The translations under genes were made by a program, and so were the position numbers. This document shows positions 35,988 through 45,230 of a DNA stretch of 64,000 nucleotides, piece by piece. The DNA comes from Flavobacterium sp. IMCC34852 (GTDB lineage: Bacteria; Bacteroidota; Bacteroidia; Flavobacteriales; Flavobacteriaceae). Location of the stretch: assembly GCF_030643905.1 (NCBI RefSeq), contig NZ_CP121446.1, positions 372,001 through 436,000 of the forward strand, given 5' to 3'. The first letter of the stretch is position 1, and each line of letters begins with the position of its first letter. The notes under the pieces were generated by a model that made no database searches, was not told the origin of the DNA, and saw only the letters and a list, made by a program, of their open reading frames with translations.

Positions 35988-36775
35988 ACCTTCTTCAAGA
36001 AATTCAACAACACTTTCAGCAATTCCTTTTCGTTTTCGATGTGGCTCATGTGTCCGTCGGGGAAAGTGGTGAGTTCGACTTTCGTGCCTTCAATTTGTTC
36101 GAGACAGTCTTCGTAATTTAATACGCCGTCTTTTTGACCCAAAACCAACTGCATCGGATAAGGCGCAAAATGCAGAATGACTTCGCGGTCTTTGCGGATT
36201 TTCATGCCTTCTAAAGCAGCTACAATACCTTGCAATGGTGTTTTTAGCGCTTGTTCTTTTACCTTTTCAATTTCATTGGCTAAGCGTTCGCGGTTGTCTT
36301 CGGCAAATAAATTGGCGATGGACATACTGACAAAAGCACCATAATTTTGTTTGACACAAACTACCGCTCGGTCGCGATTGGTTTTACGCTCGTCACTGTC
36401 CGCTCGAGAAGTGGAATTCAATAAGAACAAGCCTTTCATGTGATCGGGATACAATTCAGCGAAAGCCAAAGCCACATAACCGCCCATAGAATGTCCAACG
36501 AGCACTACTTTCCGAATTTTTAAATGCAAGAATAGTGCGAACAACATATCGGCTTGGTCTTCCATCACGTGCACATAACCGAGACATTCTGTATCGCCAT
36601 GACCGAGTAAATCGACCGTAATGACGCGGTGCTTCTTGGTCAATTCCGGCACAAAAGCGTTCCACATGGTTTTGTTTTCAAGAAAGCCATGCAATAACAC
36701 CACTGCTGTTCCTTTACCTTCATCAGTAAAAGAGATTTTAGTGTTTTTGTAAGTAATGTGTTTAGTCGCAGTCAC
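35984..36775 (-). CDS. Alpha/beta-fold hydrolase
   Basis: The 263-residue protein has the fold's standard parts: the oxyanion-hole HGFLENKTMW, the nucleophile elbow VGHSMGGY with S96, an acidic residue in LVLGQKDGVLNYED, and a C-terminal histidine in FPDGHMSHIEN. It is cytosolic, with no signal peptide. The family includes esterases, haloperoxidase-like and acyl hydrolases, so the substrate is not defined. Its 3' end overlaps the convergent addB-like gene by four bases. Confidence 0.88.
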   Translation of the reverse strand: MTATKHITYKNTKISFTDEGKGTAVVLLHGFLENKTMWNAFVPELTKKHRVITVDLLGHGDTECLGYVHVMEDQADMLFALFLHLKIRKVVLVGHSMGGYVALAFAELYPDHMKGLFLLNSTSRADSDERKTNRDRAVVCVKQNYGAFVSMSIANLFAEDNRERLANEIEKVKEQALKTPLQGIVAALEGMKIRKDREVILHFAPYPMQLVLGQKDGVLNYEDCLEQIEGTKVELTTFPDGHMSHIENEKELLKVLLNFLKKV

Positions 36776-36894
36776 AATCGAAATTTACAGTTCAAAAATA
36801 GTGTTTAGCCACCAATGCACGAATGTTTGTTGATAAATTATGAGATAAAGCAGGCGTTTATATGGGTTTGAGTCGAGATATACCAGACGTATAT

Positions 36895-36924
36895 ACGCTA
36901 TAAACACGCTATATATACGCTATA
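36895..36924. repeat. Three helically phased direct repeats ACGCTATA
   Basis: ACGCTATA occurs at 36895-36902, 36906-36913 and 36917-36924, exactly 11 bp apart, within an alternating TA-rich stretch between the hydrolase start (36775) and abiH (37059). Confidence 0.6.
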
Positions 36925-36987
36925 TATAGGTCGTATCTATGACGAATGTATGAAGGAAACAAAAAGAGAAGTATGCTCATCCACATG

Positions 36988-37014
36988 ATGAGATTCCTCC
37001 TTTCTCGGAATGAC
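36988..37014. repeat. Probable extragenic repeat fragment
   Basis: The stretch GAGATTCCTCCTTTCTCGGA followed by ATGACAA resembles short repeat fragments scattered in Flavobacterium intergenic DNA. It lies just upstream of abiH. Family copy number not checked. Confidence 0.35.
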
Positions 37015-37034
37015 AATACTAAACGTAAAATTCC

Positions 37035-37042
37035 TATATTTG
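37035..37042 (+). promoter_or_regulatory. -7 element of abiH
   Basis: TATATTTG matches TAnnTTTG, 16 bases before ATG 37059, implying a very short leader. No TTG upstream at the right distance. Confidence 0.4.
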
Positions 37043-37058
37043 AGAAAAGGATTTTATT

Positions 37059-38237
37059 ATGCCAAAAATACTAATTACTGGTAATGGTTTTGATTTATAC
37101 CATGGATTACCAACCAAGTATGGTCATTTTATGACTATCATGGAAACAATTGAAAATATATCTATTGAAAAAGACTTAAATTTTGATGAACTGTTTGGAG
37201 AAGAATTTAAAAGACAATTCATTGATGATTATCAAATATTGAAAAAACATTACAAAACGGATAACTTATTATTTACTATTAAAGATATTGGCAATATAAA
37301 AAGTGTTTTATCTAACGATTGGTATAAACTATTCAAAAAGATAAACACGTTAGACACTTGGATTGACTTTGAACAAGAAACAGCTGATGTGTTAGAACAA
37401 ATTTCATTAATTTTTGAATTATCCGAGCATTCACAACACAAATCTTCTTTTTCTCTTCGAGATACTGATGTATACGAAAGATTTGAAACCTTCAATTTCT
37501 GGACTTTCAATTCATATTATATTAGATTAAATTCAGATTTTTTTGATCATAGAAAAAACAGAATTAAAGAAAAAAAAATTCTTGAGTTAATGTTTAATTC
37601 TTTTTCCGAATTCACTTCTATTTTTAACAAATATCTTTCGATAATTGTTAGCAAATTTTATGAAAATTATTGTGGAGAAATTTATTTTCCTAAAGATAGT
37701 ATAGATAAAATTTTCAGCTTCAACTATACTCCTAGTATGGAGCTACTCTATAAAAAGGAAGGTGTCATTTACATACATGGGAAAATAAGTTTAAAAGAAG
37801 ATGATCAAAATATTATTCTTGGTGTGGATGAATTACCTGAAAAACTTAAAGAAAATAGAATGTTTGATTTCTTAAAGAACTATCAAAAAATTATAAAAAA
37901 ATCTAATGTTGAAATAATTCACATTTCCAATTGCAATTATGATATAGAAAATATTTTTTTCTTCTTTGGCCATTCTTTAGACGCTTCTGACAGAGAATAT
38001 ATTCAATCTCTATTCGATTTTTTAGAAAAAGATCCTAATAATCGAAGTAGGATAATTATTTTTTATAAAGATTTAAAAGATCATAAGAGAAAGCTTGCTA
38101 ATTTATTCAGCTATATGGAAAAAAATAAAATTGTACGTTTAGAAATGGAAAAGCGTATAGAATTCATTCAAATAAATAAAGAAAATTTAATGCTCTATTT
38201 TCTTATTACTCCTTGGGAAAAAGAATTTACTTTTTAA
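37059..38237 (+). CDS. abiH: AbiH-family abortive-infection protein
   Basis: The 392-residue protein has the diagnostic N-terminus of AbiH proteins, ILITGNGFDLYHGLPTKYGH, and further blocks usual for the family: FSFNYTPSMELLY, VIYIHGKISL, and FFFGHSLDASDREYI. AbiH was described in Lactococcus as a single-gene phage abortive-infection system; the mechanism is not established. The gene is much richer in A+T (AAT, ATA, TTT codons) than its neighbours, is monocistronic with its own -7 element, and sits between housekeeping genes beside repeat fragments, which suggests horizontal acquisition. No companion defence genes are present in the window. Confidence 0.85.
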   Translation: MPKILITGNGFDLYHGLPTKYGHFMTIMETIENISIEKDLNFDELFGEEFKRQFIDDYQILKKHYKTDNLLFTIKDIGNIKSVLSNDWYKLFKKINTLDTWIDFEQETADVLEQISLIFELSEHSQHKSSFSLRDTDVYERFETFNFWTFNSYYIRLNSDFFDHRKNRIKEKKILELMFNSFSEFTSIFNKYLSIIVSKFYENYCGEIYFPKDSIDKIFSFNYTPSMELLYKKEGVIYIHGKISLKEDDQNIILGVDELPEKLKENRMFDFLKNYQKIIKKSNVEIIHISNCNYDIENIFFFFGHSLDASDREYIQSLFDFLEKDPNNRSRIIIFYKDLKDHKRKLANLFSYMEKNKIVRLEMEKRIEFIQINKENLMLYFLITPWEKEFTF

Positions 38238-38268
38238 AACAAAACGACCCACTTTCGTGAGCCGTCTT
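38236..38268 (-). terminator. Probable terminator of the aminopeptidase P gene
   Basis: On the minus strand an imperfect 9-bp stem (38244-38252 with 38257-38265, two mismatches) around a GAAA loop is followed by TTTTGTTTTAAA. It lies between the convergent abiH and aminopeptidase genes. Confidence 0.5.
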
Positions 38269-38299
38269 ATCCCTTATTTCTTTTCCCTTATCCCTTTAA

Positions 38300-39592
38300 T
38301 TAGGAATTCATCAAACTCTCAATTTCCTCCACTTCTATCGGGATGTTTCTCATTAGGTTGAATGGTTCTCCTTTTTCCTGAATCACCACATCATCTTCTA
38401 AACGGATGCCAAAACCTTCTGCCGGAATGTAGATTCCAGGTTCAACGGTGAAGACCATATTGGCTTGCATTGGTTCGTGCAATAAACCGTAATCATGCGT
38501 GTCTAATCCCATGTGGTGTGAGGTTCCGTGCATGAAATATTTTTTATACGCCGGCCAATCCGGGTTTTCGTTTTGGACATCGGCTTTGTCGATTAGGCCT
38601 AAGCCTAACAATTCCGAGGTCATGATTTTGCCCACCTCAACGTGGTATTGTTTCCAGTAATTTCCGGGTACCAACATTTTTGTCGCTTCGTTTTTCACGC
38701 GCAACACGGCATTGTAAACTGCTTTTTGTCGGTCATTAAATTTTCCCGAAACCGGAATCGTTCTGGTCATATCGCTGGAATAGTTGGCATATTCGGCACC
38801 AACATCCAACAGCAATAAATCGCCGGTTTTGCATTGTTGGTTGTTTTCAATGTAATGCAACACATTGGCATTGTTTCCCGAAGCGATGATTGGAGTGTAA
38901 GCAAACCCTTTGGAACGGTTGATTAGGAATTCGTGGGCGAATTCGGCTTCGATTTCGTATTCCATTACGTTGGGTTTGGTAAAGTTCAGCACTCTGCGAA
39001 ATCCTTTTTCGGTGATGTCACAGGCTTTTTGGATTAAATCCAATTCTTCGCTTTCTTTTACCGAACGCAATCTTTGTAAAATTGGGTTGGATTTTTCGAC
39101 TTTATGCGCCGGATAGTTTTCTTTCCACCATTTGACAAAACGCGCTTCACGGGTTTCGGTTTCGATGGAAGCTCTGTAATGCTCATTGGTGTTGATGTAA
39201 ATCGTATCGGCATAAGCCATGATTTCTTTCAACGTTTTGTGAAAATCCTGCAACCAAATCACCGATTTGATACCTGATACTTCGAATGCTCTGTCTTTAG
39301 TAAGCTTCTCGCCTTCCCAAATGGCAATGTGTTCGTTGGTTTCTTTTAAGAATAAAATTTGTTTCAAATGCTCATAAGGCGCATCCGGAAAAAGCAATAA
39401 AATGCTCTCTTCCTGGTCAACACCCGATAAGTAAAAAATATCACGGTGCTGCGCAAACGGCAAAGTACTGTCGGCCGAAACCGGATAAATATCATTGGAA
39501 TTGAAAACCGCTACACTGTTTGGCTTCATTTGTGCGGTGAATTTGGCTCTGTTTTTTACAAACAAATCGCGGTCTATAGGATGGTATTTCAT
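38300..39592 (-). CDS. pepP: Aminopeptidase P family metallopeptidase (M24)
   Basis: The 430-residue cytosolic enzyme should remove N-terminal residues ahead of proline. An N-terminal creatinase-like domain (NSVAVFNSNDIYPVSAD, FAQHRDIFYLSGVDQEES) precedes the pita-bread domain, where the two-metal ligands are visible: the aspartates in LLLDVGAEYANYSSDMTRT, the histidine in HGTSHHMGLDTHDYG, and glutamates in FTVEPGIYIP and GIRLEDDVVI. Length matches bacterial PepP (about 440). It is transcribed alone toward abiH. Confidence 0.92.
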   Translation of the reverse strand: MKYHPIDRDLFVKNRAKFTAQMKPNSVAVFNSNDIYPVSADSTLPFAQHRDIFYLSGVDQEESILLLFPDAPYEHLKQILFLKETNEHIAIWEGEKLTKDRAFEVSGIKSVIWLQDFHKTLKEIMAYADTIYINTNEHYRASIETETREARFVKWWKENYPAHKVEKSNPILQRLRSVKESEELDLIQKACDITEKGFRRVLNFTKPNVMEYEIEAEFAHEFLINRSKGFAYTPIIASGNNANVLHYIENNQQCKTGDLLLLDVGAEYANYSSDMTRTIPVSGKFNDRQKAVYNAVLRVKNEATKMLVPGNYWKQYHVEVGKIMTSELLGLGLIDKADVQNENPDWPAYKKYFMHGTSHHMGLDTHDYGLLHEPMQANMVFTVEPGIYIPAEGFGIRLEDDVVIQEKGEPFNLMRNIPIEVEEIESLMNS

Positions 39593-39697
39593 TTTTAGAC
39601 TATGTTAGATTATTAGATTGTTAGACTTCTTAGATTTAGTTTACCAAAATTACGGATAAGTCTAAAGCGAATAGTAGCCAAATGGCGTTATTTTTTA

Positions 39698-40294
39698 TCA
39701 CCCTATATTTTTTCGGATGCGGCTCATGTGGCGATTGGAAATGCCGAGGAAAGACGCCAAGTAATGCAATGGCACTTCTTGTAAAAGTTTGGGTTCGGTG
39801 GCCAATAGTTTTTTATAGCGTTCTTCGGGAGTTAATGTCAGTAAATCAATGCGGTAATCGTCAATTAGCATGATTTGTCTTTCGATTAAGTTGTGGTAAA
39901 ACTGTTGGAACGCTTCGTTATTGGCTAACAAATCCTTGAAGCTATCCAAATCAATCACCCAAAGTTGGCAGTCAACTAGTGCTTTAATACTTTTCCGGGA
40001 CGGAATTTTATTGAGGAAACTGTTTAAAGACGAGGTAACCGAATTGCGCAAGGCTAAATAGGTGGTTTTTTCTTCGGCCTCGACTAAAATGGCGTGTTGC
40101 AAAATGCCGCTTTCGACATAACAGAAATAGGGACAACCTTGGTTTTCATCTACTAAAAGTTGGTTCTTTTTTAAAGTCAACACCTTGAAACGATTGGCTA
40201 TTTCGGGAAGTTGTTGTTCCAAATGCTTATCCGAATCATTAATAAAATGACGCAGATACTCTAAAAAAGCCGTATTGTCGATTGATGTTTTCAT
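39698..40294 (-). CDS. Crp/Fnr-family transcriptional regulator
   Basis: The start at 40294 (MKTSIDNTAFLEYL, 198 residues) is preferred over a 13-codon upstream extension. The N-terminal part is a cyclic-nucleotide-binding-type beta-roll (ANRFKVLTLKKNQLLVDENQ, CYFCYVESGILQ-like strands), then a long dimer helix, and a C-terminal helix-turn-helix with LASFLGISNRHMSRIRK. It lacks the cysteines of an Fnr iron-sulphur cluster and the conserved cAMP-contact PGE(L)(A)xxxxxxxRxA set, so the signal is unknown. It diverges from chaN, with a dyad between them that could be its operator. Confidence 0.85.
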   Translation of the reverse strand: MKTSIDNTAFLEYLRHFINDSDKHLEQQLPEIANRFKVLTLKKNQLLVDENQGCPYFCYVESGILQHAILVEAEEKTTYLALRNSVTSSLNSFLNKIPSRKSIKALVDCQLWVIDLDSFKDLLANNEAFQQFYHNLIERQIMLIDDYRIDLLTLTPEERYKKLLATEPKLLQEVPLHYLASFLGISNRHMSRIRKNIG

Positions 40295-40339
40295 GAATAA
40301 AGTGCAGTACAAAAATATTCTTTTTTGGGTCACATTTTT

Positions 40340-40361
40340 TTATTCGCTCATTAATGAATAA
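40340..40361. promoter_or_regulatory. Dyad between the Crp/Fnr regulator and chaN
   Basis: TTATTC (40340-40345) and GAATAA (40356-40361) are inverted, and a perfect 10-bp palindrome TCATTAATGA (40348-40357) lies inside. It is a candidate binding site for the divergent regulator; spacing is wider than a classic Crp box. Confidence 0.3.
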
Positions 40362-40381
40362 TTTTAAACAAAAATCCTCCC

Positions 40382-41233
40382 ATGAAAAAGGTTTCATTAT
40401 TCCTCGCATTATTGGTTTGTTTTGGTGTTTCGGCTCAAGACAAAAAAGCTTACCAATTATTTGACAAAAAAGGCAAAAAAGTAACCTACGGCAAACTGCT
40501 CAAAGCGGCTGAAAAGGCGCAAGTGGTTTTGTTTGGCGAATACCATAACAATTCGGTAGTGCATTGGCTACAATTGGAACTCACGAAAGATTTGGCTGAG
40601 AAAAAGCCGTTGGTTCTTGGTGCCGAAATGCTAGAAGCGGATAATCAAAAACAGCTTGACCAATACCTGAAAGGCGAAATCAATCAGAAGCAATTGGACA
40701 CGACAGCGCGCCTTTGGCCCAATTACAAAACCGATTACAAACCATTAGTTGATTTTGCTAAAGAAAATAAACTGCCTTTTATTGCCACCAATATTCCGAG
40801 AAGATATGCTTCTATGGTTTCCAAAAAAGGATTTGAGGCATTAGAAACTTTGACTGCAGAAGAAAAAACATGGATTGCTCCGTTACCCATTGCTTATGAC
40901 GAAAATTTACCGGGTTATGTTAATATGATGAAGATGATGGGCGATCATGCGAGTCCGAATATGCCTAAAGCGCAAGCCAGTAAAGACGCGACGATGGCTT
41001 ATTTTATTCAGAAGCATTTAAAACCGGATTCGATTTTTATTCACTACAACGGCACTTACCATTCCGACCACTTTGAAGGGATTAATTGGTATTTGAAAAA
41101 AAGCTCGCCTAATCTGCAAATAATTACCATTGCAACAATTGAGCAAAAAGATTTAGAAAAAATACCGGCAGAAGAATACAATAAAGCAGACTATATTCTC
41201 GTTATAGATGAAGATGTAACAAAAACGCATTAA
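40382..41233 (+). CDS. ChaN-family haem-binding protein
   Basis: The 283-residue protein begins with a signal peptide (MKKVSLFLALLVCFGVSAQ) and has the ChaN/DUF399 features: VVLFGEYHNNSVVHWLQLEL, LVLGAEMLEAD, and FIHYNGTYHSDHFEG near the end. Campylobacter ChaN is an iron-regulated protein that binds two stacked haems; the role here is inferred from that. No canonical lipobox cysteine is present, since the signal peptide ends SAQDK, so it is likely a soluble periplasmic protein. It diverges from a Crp/Fnr regulator. Confidence 0.85.
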   Translation: MKKVSLFLALLVCFGVSAQDKKAYQLFDKKGKKVTYGKLLKAAEKAQVVLFGEYHNNSVVHWLQLELTKDLAEKKPLVLGAEMLEADNQKQLDQYLKGEINQKQLDTTARLWPNYKTDYKPLVDFAKENKLPFIATNIPRRYASMVSKKGFEALETLTAEEKTWIAPLPIAYDENLPGYVNMMKMMGDHASPNMPKAQASKDATMAYFIQKHLKPDSIFIHYNGTYHSDHFEGINWYLKKSSPNLQIITIATIEQKDLEKIPAEEYNKADYILVIDEDVTKTH

Positions 41234-41316
41234 CAACGTCTTAACATTATCAATCAAAAATCAATCACCCGCTTCGTTGTCAAACTTTTTGGAACGTGGC
41301 AAAAATCAAAAATCAA

Positions 41317-42192
41317 ATGAAAAAAGTTTATATTCTTTTGCTCTTCCTCGTTGCCGCGATTCCGTTTTTTTCGTGTAGCAACGATGGTTCGCCGGAAGAA
41401 CCTATGCTGATTATCAAATTCAAATTTGATGAAAATCAGGTGCGTTTGAATAATTTGGGTCAACCTTCAGTTGTGGCTACGGGCAATGCGGCGCAATCTC
41501 CGGTTTTTAATACTATCTCTTCTCATTACATTGAATTGGCTCCGAATGCCAATACACAATTGGGCAGTGGAACTATTATTTATCATGCGCCCGAAACCAA
41601 TCTTGGTGGCACTACTGCTATCGATTTTAACCAATCTAAAATAGTAGCCGAAGGCGAAACTTTTCTGAAAATTCCATTAAGCCAAGTGGCTTCGGGAAGT
41701 TATGAATGGATGCGTGTTTCTTTATCTTATCAGAATTACCAAATCAATATTCGCCATCAGAATGTGGATTATACGGGAACTTTAGCCAGTTTTGTCGGTT
41801 TCAATACTTATATCACTGAGTTTAACATAGGCAATAATATTTTTCAAGTCAATGGCAACAGAGCGCAGGGTTATTGGGCCTTTGGGCTGAACAACCAACC
41901 CTATTCCGCTTCCGGACAAGCGCCTGCCGGAACAACAACAGTTCCCAATCCGATTGAGGCGACTTCTCCTATTCCAAGAAACTTAAACACTTGTGTAGTG
42001 ACCGGGAAATTTGCTTCTAATTTGGTCATCAACGGCAATGAAACGGATGATGTTGTGATTACACTTTCGCTTTCTGTGAATAACAGTTTTGAGTGGCAAG
42101 AAGTTACGGCTGACGGCAAATTTGAACCTTCCATCGGAGAAAATGTAGTTGACATGGGATTAAGAGGTTTGATTCCGAGCTATGTTCGATAA
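41317..42192 (+). CDS. Lipoprotein of unknown function
   Basis: The start at ATG 41317 gives a lipoprotein signal with lipobox PFFSC (MKKVYILLLFLVAAIPFFSC), rather than a GTG 21 bases upstream. The mature part of the 291-residue protein is rich in Asn, Thr and Gly, with predicted beta strands (FDENQVRLNNLGQP, SYQNYQINIRHQNVDYTG), no repeats and no catalytic motif. It may be a surface lipoprotein of the small beta-sandwich kind common in Bacteroidota. I do not recognise the family. Confidence 0.75.
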   Translation: MKKVYILLLFLVAAIPFFSCSNDGSPEEPMLIIKFKFDENQVRLNNLGQPSVVATGNAAQSPVFNTISSHYIELAPNANTQLGSGTIIYHAPETNLGGTTAIDFNQSKIVAEGETFLKIPLSQVASGSYEWMRVSLSYQNYQINIRHQNVDYTGTLASFVGFNTYITEFNIGNNIFQVNGNRAQGYWAFGLNNQPYSASGQAPAGTTTVPNPIEATSPIPRNLNTCVVTGKFASNLVINGNETDDVVITLSLSVNNSFEWQEVTADGKFEPSIGENVVDMGLRGLIPSYVR

Positions 42193-42291
42193 TTTTGTTT
42201 AAGTTTTTTTAGTCAAAAAAGCCTTTTAAACAACTGATAATCAACAACTGTTAAACTCACTTTAAATTCATTATAAATTAGAGCGAAAAGG

Positions 42292-42322
42292 TTGTAGTTA
42301 ATACCAAATAGCCTTATTTTTG
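42292..42322 (+). promoter_or_regulatory. Promoter of the sdhCAB operon
   Basis: TTG (42292-42294), 20 bases, then TATTTTTG (42315-42322). Leader of about 28 bases to the sdhC ATG at 42356. Confidence 0.65.
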
Positions 42323-42355
42323 TGTGATTTTTTTAAACAATTATACACAACAATT

Positions 42356-43195
42356 ATGGCAAAATCTGCACTTTTAAAGTCGTCCTTGGCAAAAAAATAT
42401 TGGATGGCTCTTACAGGTTTATTTTTATGCTTGTTTTTAGCGGGTCACTTAGCAGGAAATCTTCAATTAATTTTTAGCGATGCATCAGCGTTCAATAAGT
42501 ATGCGTTGTTCATGACCTCTAATCCGGCAGTAAAAATTCTTTCTTATCTCACTTACCTTTCCATTCTTTTTCACGCTGTTGATGGGTTTTTATTGACTTA
42601 TCAAAACGTAAAAGCACGACCGATTGGTTATGCTAAAAACAATCCTTCTAAAAACAGTAGTTTTTCTTCGAGAAACATGGCGGTTTTGGGAACTTTGATT
42701 TTGGTGTTTATTGTAACGCACATGGTAAACTTTTGGGCAGTAATGCATTTTGACGAAAAAATGCCGTTGCAAACCATTACGGTAGATCAAATGGGTCAAA
42801 AAATGGATTACTACATCACTACCGATAACGGTAAGTTTTTCCCGGTTGACACAACCCAATTGAAACAAATGGGCTTAGAAATCAGAAACAGAACAGAGTT
42901 TTACAACAAAGTAGCTAATGTAAAAATGGGGGATGGTTATAAAGACTTGCACAAAATCACGGTAGCCTTTTTTAAAGACCCTAAAACCGGTTTGATTGCC
43001 ACCATTGCCTATGTAATTGCTATGTTTGTCTTGGCTTTCCACTTACTTCACGGTTTCCAAAGTGCTTTCCAATCACTTGGTTTAAACAACCCTAAGTATA
43101 CTCCGGCCATCAAAGGCTTCGGAAAAGCATTTGCCATTATAGTTCCGCTATTATTCGCTGCCATTCCGGTTTACATTCACTTTTTCCTAAAATAA
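42356..43195 (+). CDS. sdhC: Succinate dehydrogenase cytochrome b subunit
   Basis: The start at 42356 (MAKSALLKSSLAKKYWMALTG, 279 residues) is preferred to an ATG-like frame opening at 42320 that lies in the promoter. Five hydrophobic helices are spaced as in the single-polypeptide b558-type anchor of Bacteroidota; histidines in helices (AGHLAGNLQ, LFHAVDGF, VTHMVNFWAVMH, FHLLHGFQSAFQ) are candidates for haem ligation. It anchors SdhA and SdhB to the inner membrane and passes electrons to menaquinone. First gene of sdhCAB. Confidence 0.93.
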   Translation: MAKSALLKSSLAKKYWMALTGLFLCLFLAGHLAGNLQLIFSDASAFNKYALFMTSNPAVKILSYLTYLSILFHAVDGFLLTYQNVKARPIGYAKNNPSKNSSFSSRNMAVLGTLILVFIVTHMVNFWAVMHFDEKMPLQTITVDQMGQKMDYYITTDNGKFFPVDTTQLKQMGLEIRNRTEFYNKVANVKMGDGYKDLHKITVAFFKDPKTGLIATIAYVIAMFVLAFHLLHGFQSAFQSLGLNNPKYTPAIKGFGKAFAIIVPLLFAAIPVYIHFFLK

Positions 43196-43213
43196 TCAAC
43201 ATCAGTATACATC

Positions 43214-45223
43214 ATGAAGTTAGATTCTAAAATACCAGAAGGTTCTATTTCAGAGAAATGGACTAATCATAAAAATCATTTAAAACTAGTTGCTCCCAAT
43301 AACCGTCCGAAAATCGATATCATCGTTGTCGGAACCGGTTTGGCCGGTGCTTCTGCTGCCGCTTCATTAGGAGAAATGGGATATAATGTAAAAGCATTTT
43401 GTTTCCAAGACTCTCCAAGAAGAGCACACTCTATTGCCGCTCAAGGTGGAATTAACGCCGCCAAAAATTACCAAAATGACGGCGACAGTACTTACCGATT
43501 ATTTTACGACACCATCAAAGGTGGTGACTACAGAGCCCGTGAAGCCAACGTTCACCGTTTGGCTGAAGTTTCGGCTAATATCATTGACCAATGTGTGGCT
43601 CAAGGCGTTCCTTTTGCCCGCGATTACGGCGGAATGTTAGACAACCGTTCTTTTGGTGGAACCCAAGTGCAACGTACGTTTTATGCAGCCGGACAAACCG
43701 GACAACAATTGCTTTTAGGTGCCTATTCAGCTTTGTCAAGACAAATCGGAATTGGTAACGTGCAAATGTTCAACCGTCATGAAATGTTAGACTTGGTAAA
43801 AGTTGACGGAAAAGCACGTGGAATCATCGCCCGTAACTTGGTTACCGGAGAATTAGAAAGACATTCGGCTCATGCCGTAATTATAGCTTCAGGTGGTTAT
43901 GGAAATGTTTATTTCTTGTCAACCAATGCCATGGGAAGTAACGTTACCGCCAGTTGGAAAGTACACAAAAGAGGCGCATTATTCGCCAATCCTTGTTTTG
44001 TGCAAATTCACCCAACTTGTATTCCGGTTCACGGAGTAAACCAATCGAAACTGACTTTGATGTCGGAATCGTTGCGTAACTCGGGTAGAATTTGGGTACC
44101 GAAGAAAAAAGAAGATGCCGAAGCGATTCGTGCCGGGAAATTAAAACCAACCCAACTGAAAGAAGAAGACAGAGATTATTTCTTAGAAAGAAGATATCCG
44201 GCTTTCGGAAACTTAGTCCCACGTGACGTTGCTTCGAGAGCGGCTAAAGAGCGTTGTGATGAAGGTTTCGGAATTGAAGCCAATGACACTAACGAAGGAG
44301 TTTATCTGGATTTCTCTACCGAAATTCAAACCAAAGGTCGCCAAGCGGCTTACTCTCAAGGAAACCATAATCCGTCAGCGGAAGAAGTGACCAAACTGGG
44401 TAAAAAATGGTTGGAAGAAAAATACGGGAACCTTTTTGCGATGTATGAAAAAATCACCGACGAAAATCCATACGAAACGCCAATGAAAATTTATCCGGCG
44501 GTTCACTACACTATGGGTGGTGTTTGGGTAGATTATAATTTACAATCCACCATTCCGGGTTGTTTCGTTGCCGGAGAAGCCAATTTCTCTGACCACGGAG
44601 CCAACAGATTAGGGGCTTCTGCCTTGATGCAAGGTTTGGCCGATGGTTATTTTGTATTGCCATACACGGTTTCTAACTATTTGGCTGACGAAATCAGAAC
44701 CGGAAAAATTTCAACCGAGTCTCCTGAATTCGCTGAAGCGGAAAACAGTGTGAAAGAAGCTATCAATAAATTCTTAAACAATAACGGAACCAAATCAGTA
44801 GACCATTTCCACAAACGTTTAGGGTTGATTATGTGGAACAAAGTGGGTATGGCTCGTAACGAAAAAGGATTGAAAGAAGCCATCGAAGAAATCGCTGCGC
44901 TAAAAGAAGAATTCTACAAAGACGTTTACGTTCCGGGAAGTTCAGACGAATTAAATCCTGAGTTAGAGAAAGCACTTCGCGTAGCCGACTTTATTGATTT
45001 AGGACAATTAATGGCGATGGATGCGTTGCAACGTAAAGAATCTTGTGGTGGTCACTTCCGTGAAGAATACCAAGATGCCGAAGGAGAAACGCTTCGTGAT
45101 GATGAAAACTTTGCTTTCGTAAGTGCTTGGGAATACATGGGCTACGACATCAGCAAAGAAAACCTTCACAAAGAAGAATTGAAATACGAGTTTATCAAAA
45201 TAGCCGCTAGAAACTACAAATAA
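43214..45223 (+). CDS. sdhA: Succinate dehydrogenase / fumarate reductase flavoprotein subunit
   Basis: The 669-residue subunit oxidises succinate to fumarate with covalently bound FAD. The dinucleotide-binding motif is [20 protein letters not shown], and H72 in [14 protein letters not shown] is the expected flavin-attachment histidine. Catalytic regions include HPTCIP and the [11 protein letters not shown] motif, followed by [18 protein letters not shown]. It is longer than the proteobacterial enzyme (about 588), as in Bacteroidota, where it belongs to the quinol:fumarate reductase-like type. It lies 18 bases after sdhC and seven before sdhB. Confidence 0.97.
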   Translation: MKLDSKIPEGSISEKWTNHKNHLKLVAPNNRPKIDIIVVGTGLAGASAAASLGEMGYNVKAFCFQDSPRRAHSIAAQGGINAAKNYQNDGDSTYRLFYDTIKGGDYRAREANVHRLAEVSANIIDQCVAQGVPFARDYGGMLDNRSFGGTQVQRTFYAAGQTGQQLLLGAYSALSRQIGIGNVQMFNRHEMLDLVKVDGKARGIIARNLVTGELERHSAHAVIIASGGYGNVYFLSTNAMGSNVTASWKVHKRGALFANPCFVQIHPTCIPVHGVNQSKLTLMSESLRNSGRIWVPKKKEDAEAIRAGKLKPTQLKEEDRDYFLERRYPAFGNLVPRDVASRAAKERCDEGFGIEANDTNEGVYLDFSTEIQTKGRQAAYSQGNHNPSAEEVTKLGKKWLEEKYGNLFAMYEKITDENPYETPMKIYPAVHYTMGGVWVDYNLQSTIPGCFVAGEANFSDHGANRLGASALMQGLADGYFVLPYTVSNYLADEIRTGKISTESPEFAEAENSVKEAINKFLNNNGTKSVDHFHKRLGLIMWNKVGMARNEKGLKEAIEEIAALKEEFYKDVYVPGSSDELNPELEKALRVADFIDLGQLMAMDALQRKESCGGHFREEYQDAEGETLRDDENFAFVSAWEYMGYDISKENLHKEELKYEFIKIAARNYK

Positions 45224-45230
45224 TTACATT

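Noticed and set aside
36780..37058. Mobile element boundaries around abiH.
   Set aside because: Repeats are present on the left only; no inverted terminal repeats, target duplication or transposase could be found.
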